Shown here: positions 35,002 through 45,018 of the stretch, one piece after another
How the letters are laid out: each line of letters begins with the position of its first letter
How positions within the stretch are numbered: the first letter of the stretch is position 1
From: Zizania palustris
Taxonomy: Eukaryota > Streptophyta > Magnoliopsida > Poales > Poaceae
Length of the DNA: 64,000 bases
Assembly: GCA_019279435.1 (NCBI GenBank)
Contig: JAAALK010000288.1
Coordinates: 50,349,742-50,413,741 of the forward strand
Direction of reading: 5' to 3'
Translations under genes and position numbers: made by a program
The notes under the pieces: model-generated
Databases searched by the model: none
Seen by the model: the letters and a program-made list of their open reading frames with translations, nothing else
What the model was told of the DNA's origin: nothing

Positions 35002-36218
35002 AGTTGATAGCTGCCTCTGTCATGGGTGCCCTCAGAAGTAGAGGTTGGATCATCTCCATCACGGGCTCCGCCGGAGTAGGCTCCAACGGAGCCGGGCTCC
35101 GGTCCACTACTTCGACAACCTCTTCGGCTTGCTCCTGAGGGACCCCTTAGCCACGGTTGTCCCCCTCGTCCTCTTCGGACAAAGAGCTCTCGGACTCAGA
35201 GCTACTGCTGCCGCTGCTGCTACTCCCGCTGCTGTCGGAGGTCCCCTTAGGCCTCGACACAACAGGCCTCACGTCGCCACCAATGTATGAAGAAAAATAC
35301 AAGTCAATACACATGAATACAAAGAGCAGGGTGATCAAGTGTCTACCCTCGTTCGAAGAGTTGTCCTCGAAGGAGGAAGGAGTGATGTGCGCTGCCTAGT
35401 CCCTTCACTGCGTGGGCTGAGCCCCAGCCCCCACACTAGAAGGGGTCACTGCCGCAGTCTCCAGTGCCGCCACTTCAGTTGCCACTGTAGCCTCCGACGC
35501 TACCACTTCGGTTGCTGCCACCGGAGCATCTGTTGGCTCCGCTTCAGCGTCGAGGTCCTCGATCACATGCTCCATCATGATAGGGGCTTCGTCCGTTGAA
35601 GGCTCCAAGCAAACCCTCGAGGCTTTGGGTTCCTCGTCATCCACCCTCATGGCCTACATGAAGATAGCTAGCCTCGCCATGGCGTTCGGCGACAAGTGAG
35701 AGAGCTCGAAGTTGTATGCCTTCAACACCTCGCTCAACATCTCCACTGCCGGTAGCCCGAGGCCCACTTCGAAGAAGGCTTTGAAAACCACGACTTCGTC
35801 AGCCCGAGGCCTCGGGGAGGTCTCTGACTTCTCAGGCACCCGAAGGTAGATCCCCTCTGAAATTCTCCCTTTGCAGGCCCTTCGAACAGACTCCTCCGTC
35901 AAAGCCGAAGACTTCAACTCCTGTGTTTGCTTAAACTTGTCTGACGGCGACCGAAGGTCACTCGGCCCCAAATGCCTCACTGCAGGCTTTGCCGTCACCG
36001 CCTAGGCCTAGACGGAGCTCGAACTCACGCCTAGGGTCAAGGCCATCTTCGTCGCAGCCTTCTTCGGCATCTCGCAGGGATTCGGTGTGAAGAGTACTAA
36101 GAAGCTACGAAGCAGGCTGTGCGTGAAGCTGAAGGTGGAAAGAAGAGAGCGAAGGATGCAAGGGGCTAAAGAAGAGAGCAAATGATGGGTGTGGGTGGAG
36201 TCGTCGTATGTTGAACCC

Positions 36219-36228
36219 CTTTTATAGG
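36219..36228 (-). promoter_or_regulatory. TATA box of antisense gene (element E)
   Basis: Minus-strand CCTATAAAAG, 149-158 bp upstream of the ATG at 36070. Keeps the arrangement of A, B and X despite sequence divergence. Confidence 0.6.
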
Positions 36229-36562
36229 CGGTAAAAAACATCCACGGACCCTGTGCCAAAGTCTTTTTTCACTCGTTACCCTAGCCTCCACAGTCTATGA
36301 CAGATAGGCCCAAGGTGAATTTGAAGTGAACTGTCGCGCACCCCTGCGCTGTAACGGTTAGATTTCTAACCGTTGCGGGGTCGCTTGGGCTCCCCGAGGG
36401 CGCCCTGTCAATCTGAACATGCATTTATTGCCTGCTCAAGTCGAAGCCACCCTTCGGTCCAAGCTCCGAAGGCCTACCTTCTCTAAAGTCACATTTACTC
36501 CAAGTCATTTGTCCCAAAGTGCGCGCACCCATTCACTCGAAGAACTACGTGCAAGGGGCTAC

Positions 36563-37340
36563 TATAGGGGGAATAAGTTTTCCCTTAAATAGGGGCCAAA
36601 TGATGTCAACATCCGAAGGACTCGGGCCTGGAGCCTGTCCCCGTGGAAGTCTGAGAACGAAGTATGGCCCCCTCTGACAAAGACAATTCCATGTGCAGCC
36701 AGGCTTACCCCTCCGGAGCCCTCCGGAGCCAAGCCTCCGGGGCCCCTCTGGTCCCATTCAAAGCCCTCTCTAGAGCCTCTTGAAGCCCACTCCGGGAGCC
36801 AGTTCGGAGCCCTCCTCGAGGTCCGCTTAAGAGTGTCCTTCAGAGCCCTCCTAGAGGTCCGCTTCAGAGTGCTCTTCATCGCCCTCCTTGGGGTCCACTT
36901 CGGAGTGCCCTTCGGAGCCCCCTTAGCTGCCTCCGCTTGAAGGACTCTGACAAGTACTCCGGACCAGAAGAAATATCTCAGCATCGCTATAGTGTAAAGC
37001 CATAACGGGGTCCCCTCACCCCTGGTATGCCGTATACCTGCTCAGAAGTGATGTTTATCTGCCAAGTCTGTAAAGTCAGATGTACAGTAGTTTAGCTTTT
37101 TTCCTTTCTTGCCCCTATAAGGCCTACGGCTTGTAGAGGGAAATTTGGTCTTTTCCTTTGGCCTGCGTGCCTATAAAAGCAGGGCCATGCCCTTGTAATA
37201 GACAGGGCCAGTAGAGGCAAAACTATGCCCAATCCACTATGAACTGGACGTAGGGCTATTATCCCTCAAGGGAGGCTCGAACTAGTATAAATTTTTTCTC
37301 CCTCTATGAGAACCCTTCGAGCTTCACTCTAAACGCCATA
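36563..37340 (+). repeat. 3' LTR of element E (about 778 bp)
   Basis: Follows GCAAGGGGCTAC. Starts TATAGGGGGAATAAG, where other family LTRs have TGTTGGGGGAAAAT, and ends CTAAACGCCATA. Both ends show a G/C to A/T change from TG...CA. TATA box GCCTATAAAAGC near 37169. Carries GCCCTC/CGGAGCC-type short repeats at 36700-36930. Limits are inferred by analogy. Confidence 0.65.
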
Positions 37341-38430
37341 TTCCAAAAAAACCTGCTGTAGCTAATGCAATTGCTGCAACAATATTGAATTTATATATCG
37401 TTGTAAACTCACTTATTTAGAGGAGAAATTATTTTCGCGATCTAATTTCCCATTTCCTACCAATACTGTTTTACATATATTTGGCATATACCGTTAGAAG
37501 GAAATGTTTTTTGTGTATAGAATTTATATCTTCTCAAAGATAAACCTATTATTTCTGCACGTGAAAACTATTTAGAGAAATATATTTTAAGCGATCATGA
37601 CATTCCAAGATTCTCTAGTGATGATTTCGAGATATAAGTTTGTTTTTAAGAAGGAGAGCATTGTGAACCATTCAATGTTCCCACAACATCATCTCTTTCC
37701 ATCACTAGTGCCACTTTATTATCATCTGAGCATATTAAAGCTATGGTGATTTGGTTTCCTTATCATGATTATTTATCAATAGAACAAATGATGTTGCACG
37801 ATAATGATTTTTTTTGGTAGGAGCTACATAAAACCTGAACTCAAGAACAAACCGATGACATGTTGCAATCAAGAAAGAGAGGATGATATGGACATCACCA
37901 GTCGGAATACAACCATGATTATGAGAAAATAATCTAACGTGGAAGCTTTCTACGTTAGATTTACTTTTATATATTTGAAACTTGGATGCTACACCATGAG
38001 ATATGTTCGTTTAAAATTTTAGAAATACTTTCTTAGACCAAAAAAGAGATGCATGTATATGGAACTCATGTATCATCCTGGAAGTTGATTGGGTACCAAA
38101 AGATGGTGAGTCGACGATGACTCTGAATAAAGAAGGGGAAGATGATGAGGACATCCCTAACAATGATACAGCCATGCATGAATACAAAGAGCCAATTACT
38201 CGAGTTCGAGCACGATGATTAAATCCTCAAGTAAACTCGTTTCTAAGTATCTCGTTATATTATCTTGATAATAAATTATTACCTAAGGATAATATTATTG
38301 TTAGGAACCATGGAGATGATGAAGAACCACATGGAGATAAGGAAACAGTTGAAGAAGAACCAACAATATGTTGGGTCACGGGGAAGCTATAGTAGCCGGA
38401 AAATTCAAAATTTTCGCCCCCAAACCCTGG
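37341..38430 (+). pseudogene. Relic of a Ty3/Gypsy pol 3' end
   Basis: Strongly decayed, AT-rich. Near 38115-38260 one frame gives EGEDDEDIPNNDTA, EPITRVRAR, a stop, then LNPQVNSFLSIS. An acidic stretch followed by ITRxRARxLNxQVNSFL is familiar from the end of some grass Gypsy polyproteins. An acidic EDDMDITS-like piece near 37878 may be a diverged repeat of the same tail. Nothing else between 37341 and 37850 could be assigned. Moderate to low certainty. Confidence 0.45.
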
Positions 38431-39927
38431 AAACATGCGCACGAGGGATCATGAATCGTGTCCTCGCTTATCCTCATCTCACTCCACCTGTTCCTCAATG
38501 ATGCAGTCAGCAAAGACTGCCAATGCCCACGCGAAGAAGACGATGAGCATCTCTATTCAAGCAATGCCTCCACGGAGTCCACACGTTTAGGGAAGGATTA
38601 CTCCCATGCCAGCGTTCTAGCACCACTCGTGAGAACCAAGGAGAAATCTCAATCTCAACTCTTGAGATCAAGAAGTAAGGGAGAGAGGTGTGGTGGCTAG
38701 GGTGGAGCACTTGGGTCTTCTGAAGACCTATCTCCATGACCTCCTCCTGCATATTTATAATGCCAAGGTATGGGCCTTTAACCACAATTAGATCTCTAAC
38801 AGATCCAATCTATTACGTTTCGATCGAAACTTCTAATCAAGACATTCGATCTGTTACTCAGCCCGCATTGGAACTTCCATTACACCTATCAGAACTTCTG
38901 ATCTAGCCTTTCGATCTCCAAACCAGAACACATCGGAACTTCCGTTCAATCGATTCCAAATCTGATCTTGCGGTTTGAACTCTCTGTTTCTGACGAAGAA
39001 ATAATCGGAACTTCCGATACCATATCAGATCTTTTGATTTGAGCTCTCGGTTTCACAACCCATAAATTATCATAACTTATGATACCATATCGGAACTTCC
39101 GATTTGAGCTCTCTATTTCTAATTCAGAAAATAATCGGAACTTCCAATTCAAAATCGGGATGTGACTCGATAGGTTCATACACAAACGGTTGTTCACCGG
39201 AAACCTTTTTCAACTCACTGATCAATAGAGATACCTAGCAGCACATATTAACCCCTGAAAGCATACAAAATTAAATTTTCCCTGAACCTTGATATACGCA
39301 TGCACTTGTCCCTTTAGCACACGACATTAGTCAAGCTCAAGGAGAGATACGTGCTACCCTTATTGGTTAGCTCGACATTTCACTCGAACAAGTATCAGAT
39401 TCAAATCATGACTAACTCTTTAGTCATAGTAACATGGCCATGCACTTTTCCAATCCAATTACCCAGAGGGGACTAGATACATCTCCCATTATTAGGAGGG
39501 GTAAATTCCATCTTGACCGCACACATCCCATGACATGTTTCCTAACACACATGAAAACAACTGTTATGACTACCCAGTTACGGAATAGCATAAGGAAGCA
39601 CATAAGTGTCCCACAAGATTGTAACATCATGGATACCTTTTTGAATAACATCATTATAAAAAAAGAGTTTCACAGAAAAGTCATCAACTCATCAATCAAT
39701 GTAAATGATTTTTATTCAGGGAATAAGATAACAATTATCCTGATACATAAGCATAAACACTACTAATATCTTCCACATACACATGACTCACTCACGCAAG
39801 TATCTAATACCCATGGTGCTTAGGTGTGCCTTATGCTTGGGCCACAGAAGAGGTTTTTGTCAATGGATATGCTATTTTAAAATCCGTGTGCACCTTGCAA
39901 GTCTTCACATCATCTCTCTATATGATA
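38431..39927 (-). other. Probable decayed Copia LTR / 3' region
   Basis: No gene. It lies downstream (minus strand) of the Copia RNase H at 39928-40200, where the 3' UTR and LTR should be. Minus-strand TATA ATTATAAATATGCAGG near 38750 supports an LTR. Exact ends were not found. Confidence 0.45.
38890..39165. repeat. Imperfect repeats with CGGAACTTCCG
   Basis: Several loose copies of about 55-65 bp containing ATCGGAACTTCCGAT, GATTTGAGCTCTCGGTTTC and ATACCATATC, with some internal palindromes. Possibly an LTR-internal minisatellite in the decayed Copia relic. Confidence 0.6.
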
Positions 39928-40975
39928 TCACGGATCGGGTGACCTAGGTTCCTTGGCTTGGACACTAGCACCACTATTATGACAATAGAGGTCCACTGGA
40001 CTAGATGAATTAGTGACATCACCCAACTCAAAAACAAACTTTCTTATCCAAAAGGCCTCATTTGTAGCTTCTGAAGCTGCAATATACTCAACTACTATTG
40101 TAGAATCGGCCACCATATCTTGCTTGGAAGTCTTCCAACTCACTGCGCCTCCATTGAGGCAGAACATGAAACCAGATTATGATCGAGAATCATCTTTCTC
40201 GGTCTGAAAGCTAGCATTGGTGTAACCACTTACAATGAGCTCCTCATCACCACCGTCAACTAGGAACATATCCTCAGTCCTTCTCAAGTACTTGAGGATA
40301 CTTTTTACTACATCCTAGTGACTTTCACCCAAGTTTGACAGGTATTTTCTCATAACACTTAGAGCGTAGAAGTCATCTGGGCGTGTACATAGCATGGCAT
40401 ACATGATGGACCCGATCACGGAGGCATACATGATCACACTCATTTTCTCAAATTCACAAGGTGTCATGACACACTGAGTCTTACTAAGAGATATACCATG
40501 TGACATTGGTAGAAATCCCTTCTTGGAATTCTCCATTTTGAACTGCTTCAAAACTTTGTCAATGTACGTACTCTAGCTTTTTCCAATTAGCCGCTTTGAT
40601 CTATCTCTGTAGATCTTTATGCCCAAAATGCATGCTGCCTTTCCAAGATCTTTCATTGAAAAACTATTTTTCAATGAAGTCTTGATAGCAATCAACAAAG
40701 GAATATCATTTCCGATCAACAATATGTTGTCCACATATAAGTCCAGAAATACAAGTGAGCTCCTACTAGCCTTTTTGTAAACACAAGGATCTTCTTCGTT
40801 CTTGATAAAGCCAAACCCTTTGACTATCTTATCAAAATGAAGATTCCAACTCCAAGAAGCTTGCTTCAACCCATAAATGGATTTTGCAACTTAGGTGTAT
40901 CATAAAGATTCCCAGCATTTTTTCGATCATCAAGACCATTAGGTTGTGTCATATACACATCCCCACTTAGGTTTC
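39928..40975 (-). pseudogene. Copia RT C-terminus and RNase H relic
   Basis: Minus strand. 40965-40870 encodes GDVYMTQPNG and decayed LQNPFMG. 40869-40573 gives ASWSWNLHFDKIVKGFGF, DPCVYKKASRSS and LYVDNILLIGND, where Copia RT normally has YVDD; the second Asp is Asn, so the active site is lost. 40551-40315 holds the RT/RNase H connection (SVIGSIMYAMLCTRPD). 40167-39928 is RNase H (SWKTSKQDMVADSTIVVEYIA). Stops separate the pieces. The N-terminal RT is missing where element X begins. A different Copia family from C1-C3, by sequence. Confidence 0.85.
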
Positions 40976-41470
40976 TGTTGGGGGAAAATATCCCATTTTC
41001 GGGGTTATTGCCGTAACAGCACAAAAGCAGATAATGGATTCGAAGGTTTCCAAACGTCCATCTTCGAAGATACCCTGAGTCAAGCTCGAAGTACGAAGAT
41101 AGGCATTGGTTCGGAGTACATCTTCGAACTAAGGCTTTTCGAGATCTTTATTGCCGGTTAAGATGGAAGATTTATCTTTTATATTATTAGATTAGTCTTT
41201 TACCATTTTAGCACTATCAAGGGTACCGAATAGTTTCCACTATGTCGGTTGTAATAGAGGGGTAAATAGGTATTTTCCTTAATATTTGGGCCTATAAATA
41301 CCCCCCATTTCACCCTGTAATAGGGACTGAATACAAGTTATTCAATAAACACATTCGAACTATTCTAAGTTGTTATCCTTTCGGAGGCTTAGAACGGTTC
41401 CCTTCGCAAACACTTCATTTGTTAGTTTCTAATCTATAGAAACCTGTTAGCGTAATCTTTTACGCCAACA
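40976..41470 (+). repeat. 5' LTR of X (495 bp)
   Basis: TGTTGGGGGAAAATATCCC to CTTTTACGCCAACA; TATA box CCTATAAATA at 41291-41300. Preceded by Copia RT relic sequence ending GGTTTC. Confidence 0.93.
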
Positions 41471-41472
41471 GT

Positions 41473-41490
41473 TGGCGCCGTCCGTGGGGA
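41473..41490 (+). other. Primer binding site of X
   Basis: TGGCGCCGTCCGTGGGGA starts two bases after the LTR. The TGGCGCC start fits plant Gypsy elements; the priming tRNA (Asp-like or another) is not settled from this sequence alone. Confidence 0.8.
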
Positions 41491-41816
41491 ACCTAGTCCA
41501 AAAACTTCATTCTCTACCAACTTCTTACATCATTCCTCCTAAGCGGAGCGCACCTCGCAATCCTGTTCGGAGGTCCTCTCGGATCTCCGGAGAGGCACCA
41601 TTCGACACGGTTGAAGTCGGATGGCCTTCGACATTCCCTCCACAAACTCCGGAAGGAGTTTCCATCCCTCGAACATACGAAGCTTCTCCGCCAACTCCTT
41701 CCATACTTCGACCACCCGGAGTCCCTTCTCCACCTTCCATCCCAATTCGAACTGATCCTACTAGTTCTCAAGACCCGGAAGACCCTTCCAGAGGAGATGA
41801 AGACAATCTTGGAGAT

Positions 41817-43178
41817 ATGGCCACTCAAATGGCCAACCTTCAAGCTGAAGTAGAAAGATGGCGGCAAGAAGCTGCGAACAGGCTTCGCTCTCAAGCCATC
41901 CCAACTATCCCAGAAGTGCCCGAAGATGACGAACCCGATTATCCCGAAGCCCCGGAAAATGCCTCCTTCGATAATGAATCTCCGCTACATGTTGAGCTGC
42001 AGAAAGTTCGCTTTGATCCGAAGTTTAAGACTTCGAAGCTCTGTAAGTATGCTGGAGATGAAGATCCTGGAGAGTTTGTTCGTTCTTATGCCCTAGCAAT
42101 TGAAGCTAGCGGAGGAGTTCGAGACACCATGGCAAAGTGCTTCCCCTTAGCTCTTCAAGGAGTGGCATTAAGGTGGTTCTGGTCTTTGAAGCCAGGATCA
42201 ATTAATTCATGGGGGCAGCTGAAGAAGAAGTTTGTAAGCAATTTTCAAGGCACCTTCGTGCCTCCCATGTCAACGGGAAGCCTTTTCCAGGTGAAACAGC
42301 TCCCCGGAGAGACATTGAGGCAATATTTCAAGCGCTTCGCTCATACGAAGTCGCAGATCCGGGGGTTGTCTGCATCTTCGGTAGTTGATGCAGCTCGGGA
42401 AGGCGTCACTCATCAAGGCCTCCTCGATAAGCTTCATCGGAAAAGCATCTCCTCGGTCTCTCAGCTGATGTCATACTTCGAGGAGTATGCGAGGTCAGAA
42501 GAGGGTTGGCTTCGAAGAACTGCACCTACTTCATCCATATTGCAAGAAGTTAAAGTAGAAGTAAAAACTTCGGCACAGCCGCAAGAACCAGTCTTCGAAG
42601 TTCAACATGATCGAAGAAGAGGGCAAAAGCACCCTCGTTCTGAAGTCTTGAATATTGCACCCCCACAGAAGTTTATACAGAGAGCTCCACAGTCTTCGGG
42701 GAACAAGGCCAGCGGCTGGAGACCGCCAGGGAAAACGGCTGGCAAAGGCCAGACCCTTTTCTGCTGCATCCATGGAGAAAATCGAAGCCACGCAACTGAT
42801 ACTTGCAAGGCTATACTTACTCTAAGAGGAGAGTATCTAGAAAGAACTTTGGGTCGAGGTACTACCGACCGAGTTCCAGCTGCAGCGCGCCCAGAGCCGG
42901 TTAAGGCTGTGGCGCGAATAGAAAACTTTGATGCCGCAAGACACCCTCCAGTGGCCAATGTTATGCCACCTCCGAAGCAAGAGGAAGGGCAAGACCGAGG
43001 GAAAAGAGTAGTCCTCCCCATCTCCGGAGGAGGTAGCCTCGGAAGCATGTCAAAGAGACAGCGAAGAGACTACGTTAGAGAAGTAGGCCATATTAGGGAC
43101 TTCGTCATCTGCAGATGCAATGCCGGAGTGGTCTCATGTACCGATATCCTTTTCTGCGGAGGATGCAGCTGGCATTAA
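41817..43178 (+). CDS. Gypsy gag of X
   Basis: The frame is open from the PBS (41472); the first in-frame ATG is at 41817 (MATQMANLQAEVERWRQEA, a short coiled coil). The upstream Pro-rich part may be translated from a spliced or non-ATG start. The retrotransposon gag domain spans about 42030-42480 (FPLALQGVALRWFWSLKPGS, LKKKFVSNF, LRQYFKRFA). A Cys/His region near 42760-42810 (CCIHGENRSHATDTC) resembles a CX...HX4C zinc knuckle. The C-terminal part runs out of frame before the protease: the true frame shifts by one near 43100, and the last residues (NAGVVSCTDILFCGG) are out-of-frame. Gag would assemble the particle. Confidence 0.85.
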   Translation: MATQMANLQAEVERWRQEAANRLRSQAIPTIPEVPEDDEPDYPEAPENASFDNESPLHVELQKVRFDPKFKTSKLCKYAGDEDPGEFVRSYALAIEASGGVRDTMAKCFPLALQGVALRWFWSLKPGSINSWGQLKKKFVSNFQGTFVPPMSTGSLFQVKQLPGETLRQYFKRFAHTKSQIRGLSASSVVDAAREGVTHQGLLDKLHRKSISSVSQLMSYFEEYARSEEGWLRRTAPTSSILQEVKVEVKTSAQPQEPVFEVQHDRRRGQKHPRSEVLNIAPPQKFIQRAPQSSGNKASGWRPPGKTAGKGQTLFCCIHGENRSHATDTCKAILTLRGEYLERTLGRGTTDRVPAAARPEPVKAVARIENFDAARHPPVANVMPPPKQEEGQDRGKRVVLPISGGGSLGSMSKRQRRDYVREVGHIRDFVICRCNAGVVSCTDILFCGGCSWH

Positions 43179-43350
43179 GTTCCCGCATGCAGACCCACTT
43201 GTTATCACTGCTGATATTGCGGGCACTGAAGTTCGAAGGGTATTGATTGACGGAGGTAGTTCGGCAGACATCATTTTTGTTCAAGCCTTCGATCAATTAT
43301 GCATCTCCAGAAAGCATCTCCTTCCAGCGGCTACAATTATTTGTGCATGA
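43120..43350 (+). pseudogene. Gypsy protease of X (separate frame)
   Basis: Contains VLIDGGSSADIIF, the retropepsin active-site region as seen in Tat elements, where DGGS stands in place of DT/SG. SFSAEDAAGIKFPHADPLVI precedes it. The frame differs from gag by +1 and from RT by one, so at least two frameshifts isolate it. It ends at a TGA after ATIICA while the homologous sequence continues in the RT frame (MKMPTQAGVLTVFGDQAIA). Confidence 0.82.
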
Positions 43351-44888
43351 AGATGCCCACACAAGCAGGAGTCCTTACTGTCTTCGGAGATCAAGCTATC
43401 GCTCGGAGAGCGGAGTATGGTCATGGTCCCCCTCTTGATCCAAGACAAGTAAACAATGTACAAGATAATGAAGAAATTTTTTCAGCCCCTTCCGAAGCTT
43501 CAAAGAAATCCTTTCCAAGACCAAGTCCTGAAGGAGAGATTGCAGCGAAGGTCATTGTTAAAGATGGTAAAGAATATACATTTCAATTTGGTAAAGATTT
43601 ACCTCCAGAAGTTGCAACCTCCTTGGAAAAGGTGGTGGAAGAGAATTTAGATGTCTTCGCTTGGTCTGACGAAGATATCACCGGAGTCGATCGGGATATC
43701 ATTGAACATAGTTTACTTGTAAACCCGAAGGCCCGCCCTGTTCGGCAAGGACTCTGGAAAATGTCTGCAGAAAGAGCTGCTTTAGCGAAAGACGAAGTTG
43801 AAAAATTGTTGAAGGCTGGGATTATCAGAGAAGTGGCTCACACAGAATGGTTAGCCAACCCAGTCTTCATCAGAAAGAAGTCTTCCGGGAAGTGGCGCAT
43901 GTGCATTGATTTCACATCCTTGAATAAAGCATGCCCTCGTGACCCCTACCCCATGCCCCGAATTGATCAATTGGTCGACTCCACCACAGGTTCGGAGTTA
44001 TTAAGCTTCCTTGACGCGTATTCTGGTTATCATCAAATATGGTTGAAGCGCGAAGATGAGATCAAGACAAGCTTTGTAACTCCTTCGGGAGTCTTTTGTT
44101 ATGTAAGAATGCCCTTTGGCTTAAGAAATGCCGGGGCTACTTTTTCGAGGTTAGTTGCTAAGGCTCTAGGTCATCAATTAGGTCGCAATGTGGAGGCCTA
44201 TATGGATGATATTGTAATAAAGAGTGCTTTAAAGCACCAGCATAGCCTAGACTTAGCAGAAACATTCAATAGCCTTCGGGCATGTGGGATCCGTCTTAAC
44301 CCCGAAAAATGTATCTTCAGAGCTAAGGCTGGAAAGTTGTTAGGGTATTTAGTTTCAAGCAAGGGGATTGAAGCTAGCCCTACTCAAATAACTGCGCTAC
44401 AAAAGATGGCTCCTCCGGAAAATTTAAAGCAAGCGCAAAAGCTGACTGGTCGTCTGGCAGCACTTAGCAGGTTTTTATCAAGGTCTGCGGAGAGAAGCTT
44501 GCTTATATTTAAAGCATTGAAAGGGTCCGAAGATTTTGCATGGACACCGGAGTGTCAGAAAAGCTTCGAAGATATTAAAGAGTATCTCAGTAATCTTGCT
44601 ACACTCACGGTGCCTACTGCAGACGAAACCCTACTCCTTTACCTTGCAGCTACAGGTTCTGCTGTCAGTGCAGTCCTTGTCAGAGAAGTGGATTTCAATG
44701 GGAAGTTGGTCAAAAATCCTGTTTATTTTGTATCCGAAGCATTATCAGGAGCGAAGACAAGATACTCCGAACTCGAGAAGTTCGTTTATGCTCTAGATAA
44801 TGGCTTCGAGGAAATGAAGACATTATTTTTTGGCTCACAATGTAATTGTACCAACTTCGTATCCTTTGGGAGATATGCTCTGAAGTAA
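43299..44888 (+). pseudogene. Gypsy reverse transcriptase and RNase H of X
   Basis: The protease tail is followed by a linker and RT. RT motifs: GIIREVAHTEWLANPVFIRK, WRMCIDFTSLNKACP, LLSFLDAYSGYHQI, MPFGLRNAGATF, and catalytic VEAYMDDIVIKS near 44192-44230. The classical RNase H part follows (FEDIKEYLSNLATLTVP, LYLAATGSAVSAVLV, VYFVSEALSGAKTRYSELEK). A frameshift near 44800 (after KFVYALD) throws the end out; the homologous sequence resumes in the other frame and meets the next pol segment at 45019. The RT catalytic motif is intact, but the protein cannot be completed. Confidence 0.9.
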
Positions 44889-45018
44889 GGATTCCACTGG
44901 AAGAATTGGGAAGTGGGAAGTTCAGTTAGCACCATTCGGCATATCTTTTCTGGCAAGGACAGCAATCAAATCACAAGTTTTAGCAGATTTTGTAGCAGAA
45001 TGGACTCCACCTGCAAAT

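Larger units (their letters stand above)
14980..36070 (-). pseudogene. Antisense gene of element E, in three pieces
   Basis: Minus-strand pieces. Exon 1 starts MPKKAATKMALTLG at 36070 and includes VVFKAFFEVGLGLP and LSHLSPNAMARLAIFM (to 35654). It carries TAG codons near 36003 and 36009, then fuses after AIFM to an exon-2-like acidic stretch, implying a deletion. An intron-like gap near 35340-35270 precedes a Ser-rich block. D and C2 interrupt next. Before C2's site the frame AYEAIIQ ends at a GTGAG donor; intron 16425-16348 (78 bp) occupies the position of intron 3 in A, B and X. Exon 4 (16347 down to about 15589) has GAWSRLQEPWKAHGCKAVLD, matching the AWRAFQTSWRAEGRSAIKA block. An exon-5-like frame runs 15513-14980 (EELRQLWVVLEVARSE). 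Not functional. Confidence 0.65.
14437..37340 (+). mobile_element. Element E: diverged Tat-like Gypsy, split by C2 and D
   Basis: Own sequence: 14437-16482, 24894-24940 and 35007-37340. It carries an antisense gene homologous to those of A, B and X, but clearly diverged, and ends in a 3' LTR (36563-37340) after polypurine tract AAGGGGCTAC. Copia elements C2 and D sit inside the antisense gene. Removing D restores a continuous reading GAACGAGTTGATAG. The 5' half of E, including any pol, is displaced left of C1 or lost. Confidence 0.75.
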
